A stretch of 64,000 nt of DNA from Acanthochlamys bracteata (GCA_019914995.1 CM034140.1:2170001-2234000); one strand, 5' to 3'. Positions 35,130 through 47,279 are shown, counted from the first letter of the stretch. Numbers and translations are program-made. The notes: generated by a model from the sequence alone, not told the origin.

Positions 35130-36120
35130 TCTTTTGACTTACTTCATCATCTCAGAACAGATCCAATCCCAACCCGAACCACCATAACAATGGCAGTTTG
35201 ATATATGTTGATACTCTGGATCTAAGATTCTACACTTAATTTTGTTCCCAAACATGTTACCAGTGCCAGTAGGTTCCTCAGACATCAGGGGGCACCAGAG
35301 GTCCAAGTGCCGTGACTTTAATTTTGAAGTAAAGGGAATCATAGATGCAAATCCCATGGACCCTTCGATTTTCTCAAGCTAGGATTGCTGTCCGATGAAT
35401 AAGCGATTGAAATCCATTCTGACAGTCATCCGATGTAACAGAAGTGCTGGTCTAGTCATTGTATTTTAGATCTGGGAAGACACATAAATGAGACAAGATG
35501 GCTAACATTTTTAAGTAAATATTCAAAACATTTTCTTCAATCTTCATAATGATTTAGGATCTTGAAGATGACATGCTAACCATTCTACATCCTAAGATAC
35601 CCATATCAACACAACATATGCACCACCTCCCTGTTCGCTTGAGCTTTTCGATGTCGCAAGCACGTCAGTATTAGCATTATCGTGAAGTGGTATAATGCCA
35701 CTGCAATTTACCTTCAACAATGTCAGAGGTAGAAAGCATTATTGTGTAACTTCTCCGTAAACTCCATGAAGAGCTTCATATTCAGCAACCTCGCCATTCT
35801 GGTAGTCAGACAGAAAGAAATATCCATGGGTTAAGTCGTCTACTGGGCAGTTATTAATGTGGACAGATAGGTCTGTTAGTCCTCTATTGGGATCCTCTCA
35901 CTCTTGTTAACCTCCACCTCAACCCTTTTTGCATCTTTGATGTTCCACAAAAGTGGATGCTGTGAGATCTCAGAGAAATCCTTCCACAAGAGTTTCTCCA
36001 CAGTTCATCCCAAAAGTATCATTCCAGGGTGCTATGTGAAAGACCCTCAAGCCTTGAGCATCCGAGATGGGAGATGTTCTCACCGATGTCAACTTCCAGT
36101 GGAAGACCATCAGTAATTTT
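35130..36120 (-). pseudogene. Possible decayed coding fragments, identity unknown
   Basis: Several short minus-strand stretches read like protein but are broken by stops and frame changes. About 35139-35394 reads on from LEKIEGSMGFASMIPF. About 35720-35880 contains DDLTHGYFFLSDYQNGEVA. About 35890-35990 contains EISQHPLLWNIKDAKR. About 36060-36115 contains DGLPLEVDIGENISHLG. The HPLLW word recalls the end of a kinase domain of the IRE1 type, but this alone is too short to assign. No single frame spans them. I treat this as a gene relic at low confidence. Confidence 0.25.
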
Positions 36121-36340
36121 ACTACAAATAGCATCACTGAAACTGTATATGAGAAACGACCAGCTCAGTAAGCATTGTTCACTTGTTGTCTACTATCCCT
36201 GGTGAATTACATAAGGATAAATTAAATTTTTATCATTATTCCAGCATGGCATTTATACTTCCAAAAATTTCAGACACAAATTACGATTGCAACTGCAGTT
36301 ATAAGTCCAACCCAATCTAACCATCTTACCACATGCATAA

Positions 36341-38830
36341 TATCAAGACCCAAAACTATACTCTGACCGGTACTGAAATAAACCGAATTTAGACAAGGCC
36401 CAAACTCTACCCAATTCAGTAAGCCTGACCCAAAAATATCATAAACGGTTCATCAAATATCTCCAAAAAAATAAAATTTCGGTAAAATCTTTCCTATAAT
36501 TTTAAGTAAAAATCTGTACCACAATAAGTCATTTAATAACGACAAAACAGAACAAATAAACAAAATCATATAAATACTAAAATCAACAAAAAATATCTAT
36601 GGGCTACCAGTAGCCACCGACATCTATTACAATCCAAAACAAATACCATCGCAATACCACATACAATAAAGTACAAAAAAAGTCAATGTCCTTCGAGGAT
36701 TACAGAGCTAACTACGTGCCAAAAGATTTATAAAATACCCTCCGTATGTTCTCGGTCCAGCAATATCGAATCTAATCAGCGCCCGCTAGCTTCTGACATA
36801 TCTAGGGGAAGCCAAAGAAGAAAAAAGAGGGTGAGCCTAATTTCAGTGAGGTAAAACAGCAGAATGCCCAATTTAGATAATATATTAAGTAGGCATTATA
36901 GTACTATCTACATGAAGCAGATGCAACCATAGATCAGATCAGGTTCTACTAAGTCTTGAATCGTCACATACCGACTCAGTTCTTAGCAGAGATATACGAT
37001 AATATGAAACAATGTTATGCGATACTCTCAAGCCTATAATATATATACATACACCTAGTGCACCAATGCAAGCAAATATATGTAATTATGTATGCGGATG
37101 CATCAAGTGTAACAATCATACAAAATAGAAGATCGAATTAGATCACATTTCTAACTCACATCACGCTATCGGGTATATTATAAAAGCATATATACGTAAT
37201 ACTTTTATATATATAAAATTACAGATAAGTTCGGTGCCCAGTATGTCTTGGAACCCACCGGTAAGCAATATCATCACAGTTCGGTGCCCAGTATGTCATA
37301 GGACCCACCGATAATTCATATCTTATAACTCGATGCCCAGTATATCTTGGGACCCATCGGCTATCCATATATTTCGGTGTCCAGTATCTCCTGAGACCCA
37401 CCGTATCAATATCTCATTCAAGCATACATAATATAATAGATTATAACAGTACCTGTTAGATTCTGCATTGTTTCATACCAATGCAGTCCCCAACAAGTAG
37501 ATGCAACATAATAGATTTTCACTCAACGAACATGCTATGCCCAATGCCTTGAATACTATCATGATTATACCTATGCATATATGAAAGTAAAATATTGACA
37601 TGTATATAGTATATTCTCATAATTATGCCACATAGTCTACAATATACAAACATGTTAGTACTAAATATAAACATGATGTGAAATAAATCTAAGCATGTAC
37701 AAGCATATGTAGCATGAAGGATAAATCATAATATATAACGACAATGGCAAAGTATGCCAGAATTTTTAAATCAAATGCTACCTGTTCCGAAAATTTAACG
37801 TTAATCTAGAAAGAAAAGGTGGCACGGTAACCCTCACCTGTAGTTCAAGCAAGTATTTGTATCAACCGTAAACTCTAAGCCGCACTGTCCGAACTCAAGT
37901 CACTCGTACCACATAACGTGCATACGGGCATATTCAATAACAAGCACGCCCGAAAGCTAAATCAAAACTTGTAATAAATATCTAACTAAATTTGGGTTTA
38001 AGGTTCAATAGCATACGACGAACCATTCTAGGATTTCATCTATTTAACTCATTCAATTTTCTATCCACTACACAAAAAATATTAAGCTAACAATCCAAAA
38101 AGCTTACCGACGAGGCGAGACGATCGAATGCTACACGACTTGAATCGGCAACAACTCACGTATTTTCAATCCAACGATTTCCTAAAACGAAACAAATTAA
38201 TAATTCATCTAACAACAATCTTAAATACGCGATGCAAGTATTTTTAACTCACCTAACCGAGTTGCCGAAAAGTTCGCCGTATTTCGACGAGCTAGGGTTC
38301 CGGCCAAGTGCGTTCAAAGCAGTAAAAATGACCAACACTGCTAGTAGAATCCAATGGAATAAACGACGAGTTTCAATTTTGTCGCCGGCGGTCGGAATTG
38401 ACGAAATAACGTCCGGCGGTGAACTCACGCGAAATCAACTGACGGAGCTGAAAATCAACGCAAATAAATGAGGAAAAAGACTTAGCAAGTTAAGGGGAAC
38501 GTTTCTAGCTACTTACCTTCGCCGAACGCGGCAAAATGGCCGGACAAATTTTGAAAATTTGTCCCTCACGGCGTAGCTCGCCGGAATTGATAAGGACTAC
38601 CGGAAATGAGGAAGAGAATGGCTTGAGAAGATGCAATGATATGAATATCGCCGGAGAGTGGTTAATTTCACGCCGGAGAGGAGCCGGACCAGTGAGGGCT
38701 AATGGGTTCGGGCAGAGCAGTGAGGAAGGAGGAAGGAAGAAGAAAGAAAAATAAAAATAGAGACATTACATGTTAGGGCCACTATTTTCGGCTATAGTTT
38801 TTTGTAGTCCACAGAGTTATAATTATTACA
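36341..38830 (-). repeat. 3' LTR of the gypsy element
   Basis: About 2490 bases; on the plus strand it runs from TATCAAGACCC to GAGTTATAATTATTACA. The outer end has TA where TG is expected. It aligns along its length with 43977-46431. It contains four copies of a 31-base hairpin-forming unit (37230-37403). Confidence 0.9.
37230..37403. repeat. Tandem hairpin array inside the 3' LTR, four units
   Basis: Four copies of a roughly 31-base unit start at about 37230, 37280, 37330 and 37373. Each begins TTCGGTGCCCAGTATGTC or a close variant and ends GGGACCCACCG. The ends CGGTG and CACCG pair, and the inner CCCA can pair with TGGG. Spacing is about 43-50 bases. The other LTR has only three units. 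Confidence 0.85.
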
Positions 38831-38947
38831 ATATAATCCTCTTATTTAAAAATTCGTCCTCAAATTCTTTAATAAAATAAGAGAAGAACTTATACCTCAA
38901 GAAGTGAATAACCAAGGATATTTCGTTTCCATTTCAGCTTCTAACTC

Positions 38948-39301
38948 TCACGTTGCTTCCCTACGTGAATGGTTCTTCCATAGTACCAAGACAAAAGGTA
39001 ACTCTCGTCTGCGTAACCGACGTATCTGATGATCTAAAATAGCCTCTGAAAGTTCCTCATAAGTTAGATCTTCTCGTATTTGCCCAACAATTGGCTCGAC
39101 CAAGTGAGACGGATCACACAAGCACCTACGAAGCATCGATACAAGAAACACCGGATGCACACCTGCTAGACTCGACGGCAAGGCTAACCTATAAGCAACC
39201 TCGCCTATGCGTTCTATGATCTCAAAGGGGCCAATGAATCTAGGGCTGAGCTTCCCCTTCTTTCCAAATCGCAGAATACCTTTGATCGGGGAAACTCGCA
39301 A
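38948..39301 (-). pseudogene. Retrotransposon integrase C-terminus with chromodomain-like tail
   Basis: The segment contains [18 protein letters not shown] and [13 protein letters not shown], typical of gypsy integrase C-termini, and then [19 protein letters not shown] leading to a chromodomain-like [14 protein letters not shown] at this point replaces what is normally a Trp codon; beyond it the frame continues as ELEAEMETKYPWLF before its natural stop. It is separated by stops and shifts from the catalytic core. Confidence 0.85.
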
Positions 39302-39360
39302 AAAGACCTCATCGCCAATAGAAAAGATACCGCACGATGCTTAGGATCGGCATAAGCTTT

Positions 39361-39801
39361 CTATCTACTCTGAGCTGCAGCCATTCGCTCTTGAACTAGC
39401 TTAATCTCCTCAGTAGTGTCACGAATAATATCTGACGAAAGTTCATCAGCTTCTCGAGTTTCGAACCAATAAATTGGTGATCTACACTTCCTACCGTACA
39501 AGGCCTCAAACGGTGCCATTTGAATACTAGCCTGAAAGCTGTTATTATAGACAAACTCCACAAGCGACAAATGTTGATCCCAAGATTGTCCCAACTCAAG
39601 TGCACAAGAGCGTAACATGTCTTCTAAAGTCTGAATCGTACGCTCAGAATGCACGTCTGTCTGAGAATGAAAAGTTGTACTGTAAGTCAATTGGGTACCA
39701 AGTGCTCGCTGAACCTTACCCCAAAAATGAGAAGTGAACTGTGCCCCACGATCTGAAACAATCATCAAAGGAATACCGTGCAACTTCACTATCTCCTTCA
39801 C
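39361..39801 (-). pseudogene. Retrotransposon integrase catalytic core, second half
   Basis: The segment contains IVSDRGAQFTSHFW with the second catalytic Asp, and SERTIQTLEDMLRSC with the Glu. The usual DGQ before SER reads DVH here, a likely damaging change. The frame is interrupted from the upstream HHCC part at about 39830-39904. Confidence 0.88.
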
Positions 39802-39903
39802 ATATAACTCTGCATATCGAGTCGCATCATAAGTGGTTCAAACGGGTAAGAAATGTGCACTCTTGGTCAATTGATTCACAATCACCCAAATGGAATCATA
39901 ACT

Positions 39904-40665
39904 TTACGGAGTTCGAGATAGTCCTGTCATGAAATCCATACAAATATGGTCCCACTTCCACTCGGGAATAGGTAAAGGCTGCAACAATCCTCCAGACTTT
40001 CGATGTTCTGCCTTTACAGATTGACAAGTGAGGCAACGAGAGACATAATCGGCAACGTCTCTTTTCAAACCACTCCACCAATATAGTTGCTTCAAATCAT
40101 GATATATCTTAGTAGAACCCCGATGAACTGAATATGCAGACTTATGTGCCTCCTCTAAAATCTCACGACGCAAATCATCAATATCTGGAACACATAACCT
40201 AGAGCCACACCAAACAATACCATCAGCGTCAATAGAAAACTCCTTGACAACACCCGCTTTGACTTGATCGGCTAACTTGGTCAACTGCGGGTCCCGCTTC
40301 TGTCCAGCCATAATCCTATCATTCAAAACAGAACGCACCGCCAAGTGGGCAAACCAAGCCCCAGGTCTATCCTCCAATCTCAAGCCACTCAACTGAAGCC
40401 AATCTAGGTCATAAGCTAGAGGTCGAGGTACCGCCGTAAGATGGGCCAAACTCTCTGTGGACTTACGACTTAAAGCATCTGCCACCACGTTGGCTTTTTC
40501 CGGATGATAGAGAATCGTGCAATCGTAATTCTTCAACAGTTCTAACCAACACATCTGCCTCAAATTCAGTTCTTTCTGAGCAAAAATATATTTTAAACTC
40601 TTGTGATCAGTATAAAATCTCGCACGACTCACCATACAAGTAATGCCTCCAGATCTTAAGTGCAA
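39904..40665 (-). pseudogene. Retrotransposon RNase H end and integrase HHCC finger
   Basis: It begins in RNase H ([35 protein letters not shown]) and passes to the integrase zinc finger (HKSAYSVHRGSTK then CLTCQSVKAEH), ending at the start of the core (WDHICMDFMTGL, first catalytic Asp). A stop follows after LSRTP. Confidence 0.88.
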
Positions 40666-40718
40666 AAAAAACAGTGGCTAATTTCAAATCATGCGTTGGA
40701 TAATTTTGCTCATACTTC

Positions 40719-41771
40719 TTAAGCTGTCGAGAGGCGTAAGCAATGACACGACCCTACTGCATTAACACACAATCCAACTCCAGATGCATCACAATACACT
40801 TGAAAACCACCCCCGCTAACATGTAGTACAAGGACCGGCGCTGAAGTCAAACATGCTTTTAATTTTTGGAAGCTCTCCTCACATTTATCGCTCCAAAGAA
40901 ACTTTACTCCCTTGGGAGTCACACCAGTCAAGGGTGTAGCTATCTTGGAAAAATTCTGAACAAATCTTCTATAATATCTGGCTAATCTAAGAAAACTACG
41001 AACCTCTGCGACATTCTTTGACCTACCCAAGTTCTTTATAGCCTCTATCTTCTGTGGGTCCACAGTAATCCCTAATCCGAAAATAATGTGTCCTAAAAAG
41101 GTAACACGATCCAGCCAAAACTCACACTTAGACAGCTTGGCATATAATTCTTTCTCCTTCAATATTTGTAATACAATCCGCAAATGCTCAGCATTCTCCT
41201 CCTTACTCCTGGAGTAAACTAATACATCGTCGATAAAAATAACCACGAACTTATCTAGGTATGGCTTGAACACCCTATTCATAAGGTCCATAAAAGCTGC
41301 AGGGGTATTAGTTAATCCGAAGGACATCACAAAAAATTCATAGTGCCCATATCTAGTTCTGAAAGCTGTCTTTGGTATGTCTTCTCCCCTCATCTTCAAC
41401 TGGTAGTACCCCGAACGAAGATCGATCTTCGAGAAGCAACATGCTCCCTCAAGCTGATCAAACAAATCGTCTATCCGGGGCAGAGGGTACCGGTTCCGAA
41501 CCGTTACCTTATTTAGCTGTCTATAGTCAACGCACATTCTAAAGGATCCGTCCTTCTTCCGCACAAATAACACAGGTGCACCCCAAAGAGACACACTAGG
41601 ACGAATAAAACCCTTCTCTAAAAGATCATCAAGTTGACTCTTCAATTCCTTCAACTCAGTAGGAGACATACGGTACGGAGGCATAGAGATTGGATTTGTA
41701 CCAGGCACCAAGTCAATACAAAACTCAACCTCCCTGTCCGGTAGTAGTTTCTCAAAATTCTCAGGAAACAC
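40719..41771 (-). pseudogene. Retrotransposon reverse transcriptase
   Basis: About 350 readable residues. Motifs: [24 protein letters not shown], and the catalytic FIDDVLVYS (YIDD variant), then [10 protein letters not shown] and the connection domain. The frame is lost near 40719, where RNase H continues in another frame ([20 protein letters not shown]). This is the best preserved part of the element. Confidence 0.93.
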
Positions 41772-41894
41772 CTCTGAAAAATCTCGTATACTGGGATTGC
41801 ATTAATTTCACTTTCCGAACTATTGTAATCCAAACCAAGGCAAGATAAGAATTATACCCCTTCCTCAACAATCTACGGGCATCTAACCAAGAGA

Positions 41895-42272
41895 TCAAGT
41901 TATTAGGAGCCGCAGGATGATCTCCTTGAAAGTTAAACTCAAGCTCCCCGTCATTCGGAACTTCACAGATTTGCTAAACCAATCTACCGAAGCATGATAA
42001 GAGGCGAGCCAATCCCTCCCAAGGAGCACATCAAAATCTGTCATATCTAATAATATCAAATTGGCCGGCATCTCATGACCCTCAATCTCAACCACACAAG
42101 CGCTAAGCACCAAATCCGCTCGGAACACATCATTCGTCGGCGTTGACACCATGAAAGGAGTCGCTAATGGTTCCGAATTAGCATGAATCTTAGAGGCGAA
42201 GACACGTGACACGTAAGAGTGTGTTGAACCAGAATCAAATAATGCGTTCGCTCTTTCACCAAGAATCATCAC
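41895..42272 (-). pseudogene. Retrotransposon aspartic protease
   Basis: It contains the active-site LFDSGSTHSYV (DSG form, common in plant gypsy elements) and the family motif FDVLLGRDWLASYHA. Readable for about 125 residues, then interrupted before reverse transcriptase. Confidence 0.88.
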
Positions 42273-42699
42273 TATGCCTGAAACGTCAAAGTTACGAATT
42301 CCTAATACCTATAGCGTGATTTAAAATCTAATCCCTATGTTGACATAAAGCAAATAGAATCACATTATGCATGCGATACAGAAAGCATAAACTTATAAAA
42401 ACGAATAAGAATATACCAGTCACAACCACATTCGATGCCTGAGTGTCATGACGAGTCACAGCGCACAACGCAGCTACGGCAGGTGGAGTAGTAGCGGGTG
42501 TACTAACAGATTGCGTTAAGATGGGTCCTCCTCTATAAGCTCCACGACCACCACGGACCTGATGACCTCGCCCAAACCCTCGGGCACGACGGCCTCGCCC
42601 TCGTTCACCTCTATAAGGAGCACGCTGACATAAGGGTTGTGCAGCAATAGGCGCAGGTGCTGGAAGAGCCGCCGGGGGTAAGAGTCCTCTACTACGTCC

Positions 42700-43865
42700 T
42701 GCTTGTACCGCAGCATAAGGGCACTCATACTTATGATGGCCTTTCAAGACACAGTTAAAGCAACCAGTACGTGAGGGGGGACAAGGTGCAAAATGATGAC
42801 GTCCACAATCTCTGCAATACGGCACTCTATGAACCTGCATCTGTCCTTGAACTTGTCTGCGGCTTTGTTTCTGTCCATGTCTCTGGCCCTATCTTCCTCT
42901 CTTTGAAGTAGCACGACTAGGCTGCCCACCTATTCTCAACCTTTTAGGTTCCATTTCACCTCAAGCTATAAATCCAGCCTCTGCCTTAACAGCAGCATCA
43001 AAAGTCTGTGCAACTGTCTCTAAAGAAGAGCCACAAAGAGCCAAAAATAATTCGCGGTTCAAATCCTTCATAAAACAACGAATCTTCTCCTTCTCCGTAT
43101 TAAACAAATGAGACGCATAGGGTATACATCTATTGAACTCCTGAATGTACTCCCAAACATGCATGTCCAACTGTTGTATGCCCTTGGCATACTCAATCCT
43201 ACTATCCCTTAAACTAATGGGAAGGAACATGTCGAGAAACAATTCCTGAAACTCAATCCATGTCATAGGGTCTGCACTCGCTGATCTACAACTCTCATAC
43301 CAAGATTGGGCTAAGCCTTCCAATCGGTACACAACAAATTCTAGCATCATCTCAGGGGAGCAGTGTAGCACATCTTTGATTTTACGTAGTTTGGCGAGAA
43401 ATATTTCAGGATCCTCGTAGTGTTCTCTATAAAACTCAGGTGGGTTCTACTCCATAAACATCCTAACGGAAACCTGTTGAGGAACAATGACTGAACCTCC
43501 CAGAACACCATGAGTATCACCTGAAACAGTCACCATCGCCGGAGTCTGCTGTTCCTGAACAACCGGTGCACTATCTTCAGGCACTAGAGGATCTAATATA
43601 GTAGAAACTGTAGGTCACTAGGTTTATCACCTAAGTTTGTTGTCTGAGCCAAAGCTGCTGACACTGACTGCTGAACTACACGCATCATTTCCTCACGAAA
43701 AGCGTCCATCTCAGCTCTCAACTCAGCTATAGAACCTCCATTACTACTCGCCTAGGGAGCTGTAGGTCTCGTAGAATATGCACGACGCGCAGAAGTGCGT
43801 CCTCTAGCCCCCATAGTAACTCCGGGACTTGTGGACGAACTTCCTCGTCTACGTCTAGGTGGCAT
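42700..43865 (-). pseudogene. Retrotransposon gag, broken
   Basis: A probable start at 43865 (MPPRRRRGSSS) is followed by a TAG after some 37 codons. The retrotransposon gag domain reads at 42961-43420 (PEFYREHYEDPEIFLAKL to YESCRSASADPMTWIEFQEL). A CCHC zinc knuckle, CFNCVLKGHHKYEC, lies at about 42720-42765. Stops and frame changes separate these parts, so no full Gag can be made. Confidence 0.85.
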
Positions 43866-43955
43866 CGTAAATCCTATATAAAATTCTATTGTTAAAACGA
43901 AACAAATCGGATTACGCAAATGCAATTAATATAAGCTCTGTAATCTCTTAAGACC

Positions 43956-43973
43956 GACTTAGCTCTGATACCA
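43956..43973 (-). other. Primer binding site (initiator-Met tRNA)
   Basis: The minus strand reads TGGTATCAGAGC at 43962-43973, three bases inside the 5' LTR, with further pairing possible into TAAGTC. This is the standard plant primer site complementary to the 3' end of initiator tRNA-Met, and it fixes the element's orientation. Confidence 0.93.
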
Positions 43974-43976
43974 TAT

Positions 43977-46431
43977 TGTGAAAACCTAAAACTAGACTCT
44001 GACCGGCATTGGACTAAACCGAATCTAGACAAGGCCCAAATTCGACCCAATCCAATAAGCCTGACCCAAAAATATCATAAACGGTTCACCAAATATTTCT
44101 AAAAAAATAAAATTTCGGCAAAACCTTTCCTATAATTTCAAGTGAAAACATGTACCACAATAAATCACTTAATAACGACAAAACAAAACAAATAAACAAA
44201 ATCATATAAATACTAACACCAGCAAAAAATATCTATGGACTACCGGTAGCCACCGACACATATTACAATCCAAAACAAATACCATCGCAATACCACATAC
44301 AATAAAGTGCAAGAAAAGTCAATGTCCTTCAAGGATTATAGAGCTAACTACATGCCAAAAAATTTATAAAATACCCTCCGTATGCTCTCGGTCCAGCAAT
44401 ATCGAATCTAATCAGCGCCCGCTAGCTTCTGACCTATCTGGGAGAGGCCAAAAAAGAAAAAAGAGGGTGAGCCCAGTCTCAGTGAGGTAAAACAGCAGAA
44501 TGCCCAATTTAGATAATGCATTAAGTAGACATTATAATACTATCTACATGAAGCAGATGCAACGATAGATCAGATCAGGTTCTACTAAGTCCGAAATCGT
44601 TACATACCGACTCAATTCTTAGCAGAGATATGCGATAATATGAAACAATGTTATGCGACACTCTCAAGCCTATAATACAAAATAGGCTTGAGAGTGTAAT
44701 GATGTATATATGCAAGCAAATATATGTAATGATGTATGCGGATACATCAAGTGTAACAATCATACAAAATAGGCGATCGAGTGAGATCATATCTCCAACT
44801 CATATCACGCTATCGGGTATATCATACAAGCATACATACGTAATACTTTTATATATATCAAACCACAGGCAAGTTCGATGCCTAGTATGTCTTGAGACCC
44901 ACCGATAATTCATATCTTATAACTCGATTCCCAGTATGTCTTGGGACCCATCGACTATCTATATATTTCGATGCCCAGTATCTTCTGAGACCCACCGTAT
45001 CAATATCTCATTCAATCATACATAATATAATAAATTATGACAGTACTTATTAGGTTCTGCATTGTCCCATACCATGCAGTCCGTAACAAGTAGATGCAAT
45101 ATAATAGATTTTCACTCAATGAACATGCTATGCCCAATGCCTTCAACGCTATCGTGATTATACTTATGCATATATGAAAAGAAAATATTGACATGTATAT
45201 AGCATATTCTCATAATTATGCCACATAGTCTACAATATAAATATGTTAGTACTAAGTATAAACATGATGTGAAATAAATTTAAGCATGTACAAGCATATG
45301 TAGCATGAAGGATAAATCATAATATATAACGACAATGGCAAAGTATGCCAGAATTTCCAAATCAAATGCTACATGTGCCGAAAGTTTAACGTTAATCTAG
45401 AAAGAAAAGGTGGTACGGTAATCCTTACCTATAGTCCAAGCAAGTATTTATATCAACCGTAAACTCTAAGCCGCACCGTCCGAATTCAAGTCACTCGTAC
45501 CACCTAACGTGCATACAAGCATATTCAATAACAAGCACGCTAACGAAAGTTAAATCAAAACTTGTAATAAATAACTAACTAAATTTGGGTCTAAGGTTCA
45601 ATAGCATACGGCGAACCATTCTAGGATTTCATCCATTTAACTCATTCAATTTCCTATCTACTACACAATAAATATTAAGCTAACAATCCAAGAAGCTTAC
45701 CGACGAGGCGAGACGATCGAATGCTACATGACTTGAATCGGCAACAACTCACGTATTTTCAATTCAACGATTTTCTAAAACGAAACGAATTAATAATTCA
45801 TCTAACAACAATCTCAAATACGCGATGCAAGTATTTTTAACTCACCTAACCAAGTCGCCGAAAAGTTCGTCGTATTCCGATGAGCTAGGGTCCCGGCCAA
45901 GTGCTTTCAAATCAGTAAAAATGACCAACACTGCTAGTAGAATCCACTGGAATAGACGACGAGTTTCAATTTTGTCGCCGGCGGTCGGAATTGACGACAT
46001 AACGTCCGGCGGTGAACTCACATGAAATCAACTGACGGAGCTGAAAATCAACGCAAATAAATGAGGAAAAAGATTTAGCAAGTTAAGGGAAACGTTTCTA
46101 GCTACTTATCTTCCCCGGAATGCAGGCAAAATGGCCGGACAAATTTTTAAAATGTGTTCCGTACGGCGTAGCTCGCCGGAATTGATAAAGACTATCGAAA
46201 ATGAGGAGGAAAATGACTTGAGAAGATGAAATTAGATGAATATCGCCTGAGAGGGGTTGATTTCACGTCGGAGAGAAGCCGGAGCAGTGAGGGCTAATGG
46301 GTTCGGGCAGAGCAGTAAACAAGGAGGAAGGAAGAAAGAAGAAGAAAGAAAAATAAAAATAGAGACATTATGTGTTAGATCATTATTTTCAACTATAGTT
46401 TTTTTTAGCCCATAGAGTTATAATTATTACA
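43977..46431 (-). repeat. 5' LTR of the gypsy element
   Basis: About 2455 bases, TGTGAAAACC to TAATTATTACA on the plus strand (TG...CA ends). In a sample of about 110 bases near its start I count roughly a dozen differences from the other LTR. It has three hairpin units (44874-44998) in place of four, and a private 15-base inverted repeat at 44659-44696. Confidence 0.92.
44659..44696. repeat. Perfect 15-base inverted repeat, 8-base loop, private to the 5' LTR
   Basis: CACTCTCAAGCCTAT (44659-44673) is followed after AATACAAA by its exact reverse complement (44682-44696). The 3' LTR has only the left arm at the matching place (37022-37039), so the right arm arose after insertion or was lost from the other LTR. 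Confidence 0.85.
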
Positions 46432-46939
46432 TATAAAACTTTTGCGAAATCCACGGGAAACAGGGAACGACATCATAAAACCTATTCGTACCATTCTATT
46501 ATAAAGTTAAATAGTTCGACATCAATCAATGAGAGAACAGATAAGAACACTAAGAAACTAAACATGTTTAGCAGCTGTCAAATAACATTCTATTGGGCAG
46601 GTAATACGCATGCAATGGTTTAGTAGAAAATTTTGCTAATTATTAATTAATCACGTAAATATGTTGAATCCAAGACAAATCAGATTAACCTGGTCTCAAT
46701 GAAGACACCATCGACTTGTTCTACTCTTCTGCTTTAATTCCTTTGATCTTCCTTTGACATTCCATCGAAACCACCCCAACGCAGGAAAAAAAAACATCTC
46801 AGCGCAGGAAAGATAAATGAAATTGTGACAAAACGCGGGAAAAGGAATTCCCGGCCCATATGTTTGGCTTCATTGGATTCAGCCCAATTCATTGTCAAGG
46901 TTATGAAGGGTGGGTCTCTATTTTAAGCTAGAATATAAA
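46432..46939. other. Right flank of the retrotransposon
   Basis: Unique-looking sequence without a gene. AAAAAAAACATCTCAGCGCAGG-like and GACGCGGG-like words are not recognised features. Confidence 0.3.
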
Positions 46940-47172
46940 GGACGTGTTTAGTTTAAAGTAAACTCACCTTTTCGAAAATAAGTTAAAAAATATAATTAAA
47001 AAATAAAAATATTTAATTAAAAAATAAATTTTTATATTTATTTTATATTATAAATAAATTTTAAAATTAAAATTTTAAAATATTTTTTTGAAAGAAATAA
47101 TTCATTTTTTTGATTTATTTGTATTAAAAATGAATTCAAAAAATTAGTTTGAAGGGGTTGGCAAATGAGCCC
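46940..47172. mobile_element. Decayed Tourist-like MITE upstream of HSC70
   Basis: Left end GGACGTGTTTAGTTTAAAG; right end, reverse-complemented, GGGCTCATTTGCCAACCCC. The interior words AAAAATATTTAATTAAAAAA and ATTAAAAATGAATTC parallel the 10278-10520 element, so both likely belong to one family. It lies about 750 bases before the HSC70 start. Confidence 0.5.
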
Positions 47173-47279
47173 AAAGTCTCTATTTTCGGAGAAAGAGTTG
47201 GAGAAATTTTTTTAAAATACAACTTGTAACAAAAAAAAGAAAAAACATAAAAAAGCTACTAGACATGAAAAGGAAAGAA

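Larger units (their letters stand above)
36341..46431 (-). mobile_element. Ty3/gypsy LTR retrotransposon, Tekay-like, defective
   Basis: Element of about 10.1 kb, sense on the minus strand. Two long LTRs flank gag, protease, reverse transcriptase, RNase H and integrase remnants in gypsy order (protease-RT-RH-INT). An initiator-Met tRNA primer site sits three bases inside the 5' LTR. Flanking five-mers CATAA (36336-36340) and TATAA (46432-46436) match at 4 of 5 positions and are a plausible target duplication. The long LTRs, the primer site and a chromodomain-like tail after integrase point to the Tekay/Del branch. Many stops and shifts in gag and pol make it non-autonomous, and the LTRs differ at many sites, so insertion is old. 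Confidence 0.92.

Noticed and set aside
35940-36000. IRE1-type kinase/RNase similarity from the HPLLW word
   Set aside because: Only five residues agree with the end of IRE1-like kinase domains, with no catalytic loop or KEN-domain sequence around them.
37219-37401. Small repetitive protein frame on the minus strand (RWVPRHTGHR repeats)
   Set aside because: It is produced by the tandem hairpin units of the LTR; the copy in the other LTR does not keep it as an open frame of the same kind.
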